Below are positions 44,235-52,364 of a DNA stretch of 64,000 nt, piece by piece; position 1 is the stretch's first letter, and every line of letters begins with the position of its first letter. The stretch is from Bradyrhizobium sp. NP1. Lineage in GTDB: Bacteria; Pseudomonadota; Alphaproteobacteria; Rhizobiales; Xanthobacteraceae. The translations under genes and the position numbers were made by a program. The notes beneath the pieces were generated by a model. That model made no database searches, had not been told where the DNA came from, and saw only the letters and a list, made by a program, of their open reading frames with translations. The DNA is taken from NCBI RefSeq assembly GCF_030378205.1, contig NZ_CP127385.1, positions 620,001 to 684,000 on the forward strand, given 5' to 3'.

Positions 44235-44309
44235 CAGTGTCCCGGTTCTGACATTCGTATCATGTTGCGGCGAGCTCGCTTACGAATGTCAGAACCAAAG
44301 GGACACTAG
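44235..44309. repeat. Palindromic element (Q1), inverted copy of the one at 62541
   Basis: Left end CAGTGTCCC, inner arms GGTTCTGACATTCGTA (44244-44259) and TACGAATGTCAGAACC (44281-44296), extra AAA, then GGGACACTAG (44300-44309). The 21-base loop differs at about four positions from the reverse complement of the loop at 62570-62590. Confidence 0.82.
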
Positions 44310-44324
44310 CAAAATCAAGGCTTT

Positions 44325-44401
44325 CTAGTGTGGTTTGGATTTGACATTCGCTTTGATCGCCCGCCGAAATACTGAAGCGAATGTCAAATCCACCACACTA
44401 G
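44325..44401. repeat. Palindromic element (Q2)
   Basis: Outer arms CTAGTGTGGT and ACCACACTAG are a perfect ten-base inverted repeat. Inner arms GGATTTGACATTCGCTT and AAGCGAATGTCAAATCC are perfect over 17 bases, with an extra TT on the left arm. CTAG bounds both ends. Confidence 0.82.
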
Positions 44402-44535
44402 GCGGTTTGGAAAAACCTAATCCGCTTGGCAAGTAATTATAATTGGCAGAACCAGGGCCCGACGCAATAGTCGCTCTGCCCAGGAATTCAAAGCCTGTGT
44501 GCGGCGCATCGACGCCGCCGGGCAGGGAGTGAGCG

Positions 44536-45900
44536 ATGGTTGCGCAAAAGCAGTTTTTGACGACGGCCTATGGCGGCTATCTCCAGCAGGAGGTTCCGAG
44601 CGAAAACATCGAGCTGACCCATGTCGAGAAGGGCTCTCCGGCGGGCGAGCTGCTGCGCCGCTATTGGCAGCCGATCGCGCTCACCTCCGAGCTTGGCGAA
44701 GTCCCGCTCGGCTTCCGGATGTTCGGCGAGGACCTCGTCGTGTTCCGCACCACCAGCGGCGAATACGGCATCCTCGATCGCCACTGCAGCCATCGCGGCA
44801 CCTCGCTCGAATTCGGCCTGCCGACCGAGAACGGCCTGCGCTGCTGCTACCATGGCTGGCTGTTCGGCGTGGACGGCCGCGTGTTGGAAACCCCCGGCGA
44901 TCCGCCCGGCAGCGCCCTGAAGGACCGCCTGTTCCACGGTGCCTATCCGGCCCGCGAATACAAGGGCCTGATCTTCGGCTATTTCGGTCCGCCCGCGAGC
45001 ATCCCCGAATTCCCGCTCTACGACAGCTACGAATATCCCGGCGACAAGCTCGTCCCCTATTGCATCACCTATCCCTGCAACTGGCTGCAGGTGCAGGAAA
45101 ACGTCATGGACCCCGCACATGCGGTGTTCCTGCACACCCGCGTCACCTTTTCCCACTTCTCCGACACCTGGGGTGAGCTCCCGGTGATGGATTTCGTGGA
45201 GACGCCGACCGGCATGATCTATGTCACGACGCGGCGCTGGAAGGACAAGGTCTGGGTCCGCTCCAACGACATCCTGCTGCCCAACCTCGCGCAGGTCGGG
45301 CATATCTGGGAGGACGGCCAGGACGCCAAGCCGTTCGCCCGGGTCGGCATCACGCGATGGACCACGCCGATCGACAACACAACCTGCAAGGTGATCGGCT
45401 GGCGGCATTTCCATCCCGAGGTCAACCCGCGCGGCATCGGCAAGGAGGAAGAGTGCGGCGTCGAGAAGGTCGACTTCTACGGCCAGGGCGTCGGCAAGTC
45501 GTTCGAGGAGCGCCAGCGCCTGCCCGGCGACTATGATGCGATCGTCTCGCAGCGCTCGATTGCGCGCCACAGCCTGGAGCATCTCACCTATTGCGACAAG
45601 GGCGTGGTCATGCTGCGCCGCCTGCTGCGCCGCGACATCCGGAAGATTGCGGCCGGCGAGGAGGTGCCCACCTCGACGCTGAGATCGGGCGGGCTGATCC
45701 CGACCTATTGCCATGACACCGTGCTCTCGGTCCCGCAGATCGCGGGAATCGATGACCTCGAGCTGCAGGAAGAGATCGGCCGCCGCGTCACCGAGATCAT
45801 TCTCGAGGGCGACCACCACACCTCCGACGATCGCGTCGCGGCGGTCCGCAACCTGCTTCTCGAATATGAGCAGTCGGTCGTCGCGCAGGCGGCGGCGTAA
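44536..45900 (+). CDS. Rieske non-haem iron oxygenase, large subunit
   Basis: A 454-residue oxygenase of the phthalate-dioxygenase/vanillate-demethylase branch. The Rieske centre ligands are CSH (84-86) and CCYH (103-106). The mononuclear iron motif is ENVMDPAHAVFLH (188-200) with bridging Asp192 and ligands His195 and His200; a further acidic ligand should lie in the C-terminal half. Such enzymes hydroxylate aromatic rings or remove O- or N-methyl groups using O2 and electrons from a reductase, here very likely the one at 52365. No small subunit is encoded, as is usual for the branch. GGGAG precedes the ATG. It heads an operon running to 53405. Confidence 0.92.
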   Translation: MVAQKQFLTTAYGGYLQQEVPSENIELTHVEKGSPAGELLRRYWQPIALTSELGEVPLGFRMFGEDLVVFRTTSGEYGILDRHCSHRGTSLEFGLPTENGLRCCYHGWLFGVDGRVLETPGDPPGSALKDRLFHGAYPAREYKGLIFGYFGPPASIPEFPLYDSYEYPGDKLVPYCITYPCNWLQVQENVMDPAHAVFLHTRVTFSHFSDTWGELPVMDFVETPTGMIYVTTRRWKDKVWVRSNDILLPNLAQVGHIWEDGQDAKPFARVGITRWTTPIDNTTCKVIGWRHFHPEVNPRGIGKEEECGVEKVDFYGQGVGKSFEERQRLPGDYDAIVSQRSIARHSLEHLTYCDKGVVMLRRLLRRDIRKIAAGEEVPTSTLRSGGLIPTYCHDTVLSVPQIAGIDDLELQEEIGRRVTEIILEGDHHTSDDRVAAVRNLLLEYEQSVVAQAAA

Positions 45901-45926
45901 CTCAACATCAACATCGCGAGGCAAGC

Positions 45927-46541
45927 GTGACGAGCAAGAGTCCCATCCACCCGGGCAAGGTCGACTGGACCGGCGAGAATCCCGGCATCTACCTGAAGAA
46001 CGAGCAGGACGGCCCCTGGACCGGGCTGATGTGCTTCTTCCGCATCTTCTATTCGCCGCACGGCATGGGCACCGGCATCGTCGTGCTGGACAAGCCAGGC
46101 GTCGAGCAGGGCTATCCTTCGGTCGCCAATTTCTGCATCAGCGACAACGAGAAGCTGGCGCGTTTCCTGGTCGACGAGTTCTTCTCGAAATTCGCCTCCT
46201 TCCGCGTCTCGCCCGGCATTCGTGCGCTCACCCATCTGCCGTTGACCGAGGCGCGGCGCGAGGGCTCGACGCTGTCGACCTATTCCGAGATCGTGCGCGC
46301 CAAGGATCTCGAAGTGGTCGCCACCTGGAAGAAGCTCGGCGAACCCTACGCGGTCGACATGCCGCCGGAGAACGGCCCGACCAAGCTGCACGAGATGTAC
46401 AGCCTGTTCCTCGACGCCGCCGACGGCTCGGTCACGATCAACGGCCGGCCGCTCGAGGGCAAGGTGGTGCAGCGCGATTTCGCCGGCACGCGGAAGAGCA
46501 CGGCCTTCCTGGCCTTCTCCGAGTCGTGGATGAGAGCCTGA
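45927..46541 (+). CDS. Conserved-looking hypothetical protein in the Rieske operon
   Basis: A 204-residue soluble protein from GTG 45927, 26 bases after the oxygenase stop. It has no signal peptide or membrane helix. Features are KNEQDGPWTGLMCFFRIFYS, VLDKPGVEQGYPSVANFCIS, a ten-residue stretch of charged helix EKLARFLVDEFF, and LHEMYSLFLDAADGSVTING. I do not recognise a family; the translation has even composition and codon use like its neighbours, so it is a real gene. Position between oxygenase and transporter suggests an accessory or enzymatic role in the same pathway. Confidence 0.8.
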   Translation: MTSKSPIHPGKVDWTGENPGIYLKNEQDGPWTGLMCFFRIFYSPHGMGTGIVVLDKPGVEQGYPSVANFCISDNEKLARFLVDEFFSKFASFRVSPGIRALTHLPLTEARREGSTLSTYSEIVRAKDLEVVATWKKLGEPYAVDMPPENGPTKLHEMYSLFLDAADGSVTINGRPLEGKVVQRDFAGTRKSTAFLAFSESWMRA

Positions 46542-46556
46542 TCAGCGAGAGGCCAG

Positions 46557-47426
46557 ATGTCCGACGCCCTGCAATTCCTTATCAGTGGACTGGTGGTCGG
46601 CAGCATTTATGGCCTGATCGGCGTCGGCTTCACCTGCATCTATAACGTCACCGGCATCGTCAATTTCGCACAGGGCGATTTCGCGATGGTCGGCGCGATG
46701 AGCGCGATCGCGCTCCAGAGCGCCGGCGCGCCGCTGTGGCTCGCGATCATCCTCGCGATCCTGATCACCTGTGTGGTCGCAGCCGTGATCGAGCGCGGCG
46801 CTGTGCAGCCCGTGCGCGGCGACGTGATGCGCGGCATCATCGTCACCATCGGCGTCGGCGTCGTGTTGCAGGGGCTCGCCGCCATCATCTGGGGAACAGA
46901 CGCGCAGCCGTTGCCGGCTTTCTCGGGCGAGAAGCTGATCCGCTTCTTCGGTGCGACGCTGGTGCCGCAGTCGCTCTGGGTGCTGGGCACGGCCGTCGTC
47001 GCCATGGTCGCGCTCGACCTGCTGTTTCGGCGCACGTATCTCGGCCAGATGTTCCGCGCCTGTGCGATGAATCCGTTCGCCGCGCGCCTCGTCGGCATGA
47101 AGGTCGAGACCATGAGCCTGGTCGGCTTCCTGATGTCGGGCGCGCTCGGCGCGATTGCCGGCATCGTGGTGGCGCCTATTGCGCTGACGCAATACGACAC
47201 CGGGCTGCAGCTCGGCATCAAGGGGTTCGTCGCCTGCATCGTCGGCGGCTTCGGCGGCCCGGTGGGTGCCGCGGCGGGCGGCCTCGTGCTCGGTATCCTC
47301 GAAGCCTTCGCGACCGGCTATGTCTCCTCCGGCTACAAGAACGCGATCGCCTTCACGCTCTTGCTCGGCTTCCTCTTGTTCCGGCCCGGCGGCCTGCTCG
47401 GCGAATATGAACGGGTGCGCGGATGA
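46557..47426 (+). CDS. Branched-chain-type ABC permease, LivH family (second system)
   Basis: A 289-residue permease with about eight helices. SGLVVGSIYGLIGVGFTCIY, NFAQGDFAMVGAMSAI and GIKGFVACIVGGFGGPVGAA are LivH hallmarks. The stop overlaps the LivM start (ATGA), and the ribosome binding site GAGAGG precedes the ATG. With LivM, the fused ATPase and the binding protein at 51197 it forms a complete second importer in the Rieske operon. Confidence 0.92.
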   Translation: MSDALQFLISGLVVGSIYGLIGVGFTCIYNVTGIVNFAQGDFAMVGAMSAIALQSAGAPLWLAIILAILITCVVAAVIERGAVQPVRGDVMRGIIVTIGVGVVLQGLAAIIWGTDAQPLPAFSGEKLIRFFGATLVPQSLWVLGTAVVAMVALDLLFRRTYLGQMFRACAMNPFAARLVGMKVETMSLVGFLMSGALGAIAGIVVAPIALTQYDTGLQLGIKGFVACIVGGFGGPVGAAAGGLVLGILEAFATGYVSSGYKNAIAFTLLLGFLLFRPGGLLGEYERVRG

Positions 47427-48373
47427 AGCATTGGCGCATCCTCGCGCTTGTCGTCGTGCTCGCGCTCTGCCTGCTGACAAGGAGCAGCTATCTCGCGAAC
47501 CTCCTGATCGTGATCGCCTTGCAGGCGATGCCGGCGATCGGGCTTGCGCTGATCGCGGGCTATACGGGGCAGATCTCGCTCGGCCACGCCGCCTTCTATG
47601 GGCTTGGTGCCTATGGCGCGGCGCTGATCGGCAAGTGGTTCGGCGTTCCCGCCTGGCTGGACGTGATCCTGGCCACCGCCATCGTCGCCGCGCTCGGCTG
47701 GGCGATCGGCTGGCTGGTGTTCCGCCTCAAAGGCCACTACCTCGCGATGGCGACGCTCGCCTTCGGCATCATCGTGCAGGTCGGCCTCGTCGAGCTGCAC
47801 GACGTCACCGGCGGGCCGAACGGGCTCACCGGCATCGCGCCGCTCGCGCTGTTCGGCCGCGCGCTGGATAGCGATTTCGCCTTCCTGCCGGCGGTCTGGG
47901 TCGTCACCATCGCGCTCATCATCGCTTCGGAGAACATGATCGCTTCCCCGACGGGGCTGGCGATGCGCGCGATTGCCGAGAGCGAGAATGTGGCGCGCTC
48001 GGTCGGCAACGACGTGCAGTCAGTCAAGCGCATGGTCATGATGATGAGCGGGCTCTGCTGCGCGCTCGGCGGCGGGCTGTACGCGCATTATGTCGGCTAT
48101 CTCAGCCCGGGCCCGTTCGACGTCGGTTTCTCGGTGCGGCTGCTGCTGATGGTCGCGGTCGGCGGTTTCGCCGACGTGTGGGGCGTGCTGTTCGGTGTCG
48201 CCTTCATCACCCTGCTCGGCGAGGTCCTCAAGCCACTCGGCGCCTATGATGTCGTCGCCTACGGCGTGCTGCTCGTGGTCAGCGTGGTCTATTTCCCGCG
48301 CGGCCTCCTGCGCGGGCTGACCGATCTCGCCAGCCGCGGCCTTGGACGGCTCAGGGAAGGACGCGCCGGATGA
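47423..48373 (+). CDS. Branched-chain-type ABC permease, LivM family (second system)
   Basis: A 316-residue permease with about nine helices. LIAGYTGQISLGHAAFYGLG, LKGHYLAMATLAFGIIVQVG and GGPNGLTGIAPLALFG are the LivM signature. Both ends overlap neighbours by four bases (ATGA), so LivH, LivM and the ATPase are translationally coupled. Unlike the first system, here LivM is a separate protein. Confidence 0.92.
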   Translation: MKHWRILALVVVLALCLLTRSSYLANLLIVIALQAMPAIGLALIAGYTGQISLGHAAFYGLGAYGAALIGKWFGVPAWLDVILATAIVAALGWAIGWLVFRLKGHYLAMATLAFGIIVQVGLVELHDVTGGPNGLTGIAPLALFGRALDSDFAFLPAVWVVTIALIIASENMIASPTGLAMRAIAESENVARSVGNDVQSVKRMVMMMSGLCCALGGGLYAHYVGYLSPGPFDVGFSVRLLLMVAVGGFADVWGVLFGVAFITLLGEVLKPLGAYDVVAYGVLLVVSVVYFPRGLLRGLTDLASRGLGRLREGRAG

Positions 48374-49974
48374 CCACGCCCCTGCTGTCGGTCGACGGCG
48401 TATCCGTGAGTTTTGGCGCGTTCCGCGCGCTGACCGATGTCAGCTTCAGCCTCCAGGCGAACGAGCTGGTGGCGCTGATCGGCCCCAACGGCGCCGGCAA
48501 GACGACACTGCTCAACGTCCTCGCCGGCAATATCACCCCGCGCAGCGGCAGCGTGCGCTTCGGGGGCGAGGACATCACCGGCGCTCCGCCGCATCGCATC
48601 GTTGCGCGCGGACTGGCGCGGACGTTCCAGGCCGCCGAGCCGTTCCAGCGCCTGACGGTACGCGAAAACGTCATGGTCGGCGGCGTGGCCGACCATCCCG
48701 TCAGCCTGTTCTCCTCGCTGCTCGGGCGCGGGCGCGCACTGCTCGAGGACGGCGCGCTCCGCCGCGAGGCCGATGCGCATCTGGCGACCGTTGGCCTGCT
48801 CGAACTCGCCGACCAGCCGGCCGCGATCCTCACTGCCGGCCAGCGCCGGCTGCTCTCCATCGCGCGGATCCTGGCCTCGGGCACCGAACTATTGGTGCTC
48901 GACGAGCCCGGCGCCGGTCTCAACGACAATGAGAAGCGCGCGCTCGGCGACATCATCCTGCAGCTCTCGGACGCCGGCAAGACCATCCTCTTCATCGACC
49001 ATGACATGCCGCTGGTGAGCCGCATCGCGCGCCGCATCATGGTGCTGGATCAGGGCCGCCTGATCGCCAATGGCGAGCCGGCTGCCGTCCGCTCCGACCC
49101 CCGCGTGCTGGAAGCCTATCTCGGCCAGCGCCATGTGACGCCGGTGCGGGTTGCGACGGCAAGCCCGCGCGTGCGCACCCCACTGCTGCAGATCTCCGAG
49201 CTCAGCGTCAATTATGGCGGGCTCACCGCACTCGACCGCGTCTCGCTCGACGTCGGCGAGGGAGAGATCGTGACGCTGGTCGGCGCCAATGGCGCCGGCA
49301 AGAGCAGCCTGCTGCGCGCGATCGCCGGCGTCGAGGCCTCGCGCGCCGGCGGCATGATCTTTGCCGGCAAGGATATGCGCGGCGTGTCCGCGGATCGCGC
49401 GGTCGCCGGCGGCATCAGCCTCGTGCCGGAGGGCCGCGCGCTGTTCTCCTCGCTCACGGTGCTGGAAAATCTCGCGGCCGGGCGCTACGCGCGGCGGCGT
49501 GCCGAGGGCTTTCGCCATGTCATCTGGCGCAGCAAGGCGGAACGCGAGCGGTTCGAGGAGCGGCTTGCGTTCGTCTACCGGCTCTTTCCGGTGCTGAAGG
49601 AACGCGCGCATCAGCTCGCAGGCACGCTGAGCGGCGGGCAGGGCCAGATGCTCGCGGTCGGCCGCGCGCTGATGGGGGATCCGCGCCTTCTGATGCTCGA
49701 CGAGCCGTCGCTCGGCCTTGCGCCGCAGGTGCTGACCGAGATCCTGCGTTGCGTCGAGACGCTGCGCGACCAGGGCCTGACCATCCTCCTGGTCGAGCAG
49801 AACGTCACCGCCGCGCTGTCGATCGCCGATCGTGGCTATGTGCTTGCTCAGGGCCGCGTGGTGACGCAGGGCACGGGGCGCGCGCTGCTCGACGACAACA
49901 GCATCACCGAAGCCTATCTCGGCTCGGATGATGCGGCCTGCGCGCCGGCAAGCCCGCGTCTTGCGGTGATGTGA
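48370..49974 (+). CDS. Fused ABC ATPases LivG-LivF (second system)
   Basis: A 534-residue protein with two ATPase domains. The LivG half has Walker A GPNGAGKTT near 39, signature LTAGQRRLLSIARIL and Walker B LLVLDEPGAGLN. The LivF half has Walker A GANGAGKSS near 305, signature LSGGQGQM and LLMLDEPSLGLAP. All catalytic motifs look intact in both. An extra segment around 385-400 (GFRHVIWRSKAERERF) lengthens the LivF half. It powers import by LivH and LivM. Confidence 0.92.
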   Translation: MTTPLLSVDGVSVSFGAFRALTDVSFSLQANELVALIGPNGAGKTTLLNVLAGNITPRSGSVRFGGEDITGAPPHRIVARGLARTFQAAEPFQRLTVRENVMVGGVADHPVSLFSSLLGRGRALLEDGALRREADAHLATVGLLELADQPAAILTAGQRRLLSIARILASGTELLVLDEPGAGLNDNEKRALGDIILQLSDAGKTILFIDHDMPLVSRIARRIMVLDQGRLIANGEPAAVRSDPRVLEAYLGQRHVTPVRVATASPRVRTPLLQISELSVNYGGLTALDRVSLDVGEGEIVTLVGANGAGKSSLLRAIAGVEASRAGGMIFAGKDMRGVSADRAVAGGISLVPEGRALFSSLTVLENLAAGRYARRRAEGFRHVIWRSKAERERFEERLAFVYRLFPVLKERAHQLAGTLSGGQGQMLAVGRALMGDPRLLMLDEPSLGLAPQVLTEILRCVETLRDQGLTILLVEQNVTAALSIADRGYVLAQGRVVTQGTGRALLDDNSITEAYLGSDDAACAPASPRLAVM

Positions 49975-49984
49975 GGGGAATGCC

Positions 49985-51172
49985 GTGACTTCCATGACCA
50001 GCCTCAGCGAGCATCCCGTAAAGACCGAGCTGCATCCGGCAGACCGGAAGGCCTTGCAGCGCATGCATGCGGTGCGGCCGGTGTGGCGCGGCGTGACGCT
50101 TGCGCGCGACGTGATCGCCTTTCCGGAGCGCGCGATCCTGCATGCCGGGCCGCCGGTCCGTGCCGGCGCGATCGTGCAGCCGCTGGCCAACAGTGCCATC
50201 ATGGCGATCCTTTACGAGGGTTGGGCGGCGGACGCGGAGACCGCCGCGGCGATGCTCGACCGAGGCGAGGTGCGGCTTCTGCCGGCGCAGGACCACCGCG
50301 CCATGGTGTCGCTCGCCGCCGTGCTGTCGCCGAACATGGCCGCGCAGATCGTCGCCGATGCGAACAACCCGGACAACACGGTGTTCGCGCCGCTGAACGG
50401 CGGCATGACCGCGGCGCAGCGGCTCGGCCTCTCGGGCCGGCATATCCTGTCGCATCTGCGCTGGATCAACGGCAATCTCGCCGCGACCCTGGAAATCATC
50501 GTCGATCACGATATCCCGCTGATCGAGATCGCCGATGCGGCGCTGGTCGAGGGCGACGACTGCCATTCCCGCACGGCGGACGCCACGCGCCGGCTGATCC
50601 AGCTCATTGCCCCGCGGCTCGGCGGCGACACGCCGGAGCGGCGCTTCCTCGACAAGGCGTCGGGCTTCTTCCTCAATCTCTGGATGGCCGCGGTGAAATG
50701 CATCGCCGCGGCCGGCGAGGGTGAGGCAAGCAGCCTCGTCACCGCGCTCGGCGGCAACGGCGTCGACGTCGGAGTGAAGCTTGGCGGCAGCGCCGGCCGC
50801 TGGTTCGTCGCGACCGCTGCGCCGCCGTCGGGCAGCTTGCAGCCGGGCTATGGCGACAACGACAGGCTGGGTGCGATCGGCGACAGCGCGCTGGTCGACG
50901 CCATGGGCTTTGGCGCGATGACCGCGGTCTCGCTGCCCGGCGGCGCCGAAGCATCCGAGCTGCCGGCGGGCCTGCTGCCGCTGGCACATCCCGCGTTCCC
51001 GCGAACCAGGATTCACGTGGGCATGCCGGCGCGCGGCGTCGTCGCGCTCGGGGCAGCGCCCAGCGTCGTGCTCGGCATTCTCGATCGCCATGGCAAGGCC
51101 GGGCGCATCGGCGGCGGCATCTACCATCCGCCGCTCAGCCTGTTCGCCACCGCCACCGCAGCACTGAACTGA
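49985..51172 (+). CDS. DUF1116 family protein (YlbE/AllG-like)
   Basis: A 395-residue soluble protein. LHAGPPVRAGAIVQPLANSA, ILYEGWAADAETAAAML, RGEVRLLP, FFLNLWMAAVKCIAA, SLVTALGGNGVDVGVKLGG and IGDSALVDAMGFGAMTAVSL are the DUF1116 pattern as I know it from E. coli YlbE/YahG. YlbE has, as I recall, been assigned (AllG) to the three-protein oxamate carbamoyltransferase AllFGH. Its partners FdrA/AllF and DUF2877/AllH are not in this window. GTG at 49985 follows GAGGGGAA. It may carry out a carbamoyl-transfer or related step on the imported compound; this is inference. Confidence 0.8.
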   Translation: MTSMTSLSEHPVKTELHPADRKALQRMHAVRPVWRGVTLARDVIAFPERAILHAGPPVRAGAIVQPLANSAIMAILYEGWAADAETAAAMLDRGEVRLLPAQDHRAMVSLAAVLSPNMAAQIVADANNPDNTVFAPLNGGMTAAQRLGLSGRHILSHLRWINGNLAATLEIIVDHDIPLIEIADAALVEGDDCHSRTADATRRLIQLIAPRLGGDTPERRFLDKASGFFLNLWMAAVKCIAAAGEGEASSLVTALGGNGVDVGVKLGGSAGRWFVATAAPPSGSLQPGYGDNDRLGAIGDSALVDAMGFGAMTAVSLPGGAEASELPAGLLPLAHPAFPRTRIHVGMPARGVVALGAAPSVVLGILDRHGKAGRIGGGIYHPPLSLFATATAALN

Positions 51173-51196
51173 CTTCAACCGAGGAGAGGGCCGACC

Positions 51197-52336
51197 ATGA
51201 GTATCAGGACCATATTGGCGCCGCTGTTGTTCGCAGCCACGCTGTCGGCAGCACAGGCGCAAGAGACGATCAAGATCGGCGGTCTCCTCGAGACGTCGGG
51301 ACCGATCGCCTCGCTCGGTCAGCCTGGCCTCGACGGCGCGATGCTCGCGGTCGAGCAGATCAACGCCAAGGGCGGCATCGGTGGGCGCAAGCTCGAGCTG
51401 ATCAACCTCAACACCGAGGGCGACAACACCAAGACGGTGACCGCCGCCAAGCGTCTCCTGGAGCAGAACGACGTGGTCGCGCTGGTCGGGCCGATGAACT
51501 CCGGTTCGTCCTATGCCGTCATCGATACCGTGCAGCGCGCCTCCACCGCGATAATCTCGAACGGCGGCTCGCGCGGCATCGTGCTGCCGCCGCAGGACAA
51601 GAAATGGATATTTCTCGCGCCGCTCACCGACGTGCTGGTGCAGAGCGTGATGATGAACGACATGAAGCGGCGCGGCGTCAAGAACGTCGCGCTGCTGAAC
51701 GCCGATTCCCCGTTCGGCACCAGCGGCCGCGAGCAGCTCGAGAAGAACGCGGCGTCCTTTGGGCTCACCATCGTCGCCCAGCAGGCCTATGGCAATGACG
51801 ACAAGGACATGACGCCGCAATTGACCAAGATCCGCAGCGCCAATCCGGACGCCGTGATCGTCTGGGCGACCGGCCCCGGCCAGGCGATCGCGGTCAAGAA
51901 CTACCGGCAGCTCGGCATCTCCGCGCCGCTCTATTTGTCGCATGCCGCCAACGACTTCAATTTCCTGCGGCTGGCCGGCGGGTCCGCCGATGACATCCTG
52001 ATTCCGTCCTCGAAGATCTATGTGATCGATTCGCTGAAGGACTCCGATCCGCAGAAGCAGGCGCTGTCGTCCTTCGTGCGCGACTATCAGGCGAAATACG
52101 GCAAGCCGCCGGCGACCTTTGCGGGCAACGCCTATGACGCCGTGAACATGATCGCCGAGGCGATCAAGAAAGCCGGTCCTGATCGCGCCAAGATCCGCGA
52201 CGCCATCGAGGGCCTGAAGGATCATGTCGGCGTCACCGCGGTCTATTCCTACGCGCCGGACGATCATTTCGGCGCCAAAGCCGACAGCGTGGTGCTCTTG
52301 ACCGTGAAGGACGGAAAATTCGCCCTGGCCCAGTGA
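51197..52336 (+). CDS. ABC transporter periplasmic substrate-binding protein (second system)
   Basis: A 379-residue Peripla_BP_6 protein. The signal peptide (LAPLLFAATLSAAQAQE) is followed by IKIGGLLETSGPIASLGQPG and LAVEQINAKGGIGGRKLELI. GPMNSGSSYAVIDTVQRAST lines the predicted ligand cleft. It differs clearly from the binding protein at 36691, so the two importers probably take different or only overlapping ligands. GAGGAGAGG precedes the ATG. Confidence 0.91.
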   Translation: MSIRTILAPLLFAATLSAAQAQETIKIGGLLETSGPIASLGQPGLDGAMLAVEQINAKGGIGGRKLELINLNTEGDNTKTVTAAKRLLEQNDVVALVGPMNSGSSYAVIDTVQRASTAIISNGGSRGIVLPPQDKKWIFLAPLTDVLVQSVMMNDMKRRGVKNVALLNADSPFGTSGREQLEKNAASFGLTIVAQQAYGNDDKDMTPQLTKIRSANPDAVIVWATGPGQAIAVKNYRQLGISAPLYLSHAANDFNFLRLAGGSADDILIPSSKIYVIDSLKDSDPQKQALSSFVRDYQAKYGKPPATFAGNAYDAVNMIAEAIKKAGPDRAKIRDAIEGLKDHVGVTAVYSYAPDDHFGAKADSVVLLTVKDGKFALAQ

Positions 52337-52364
52337 GGGCCTGCGCGAAGAGCGGAGCGGAACG

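Larger units (their letters stand above)
44120..44535. promoter_or_regulatory. Divergent control region of LysR and Rieske operon, with AT palindrome
   Basis: Between the two divergent starts lie two palindromic repeats and, closest to the oxygenase gene, AATTATAATT at 44435-44444 flanked by TTGGCAAGT and GGCAGAACC. LysR sites are often AT-rich symmetric sequences of this kind. The repeats occupy most of the remaining space. Confidence 0.4.
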
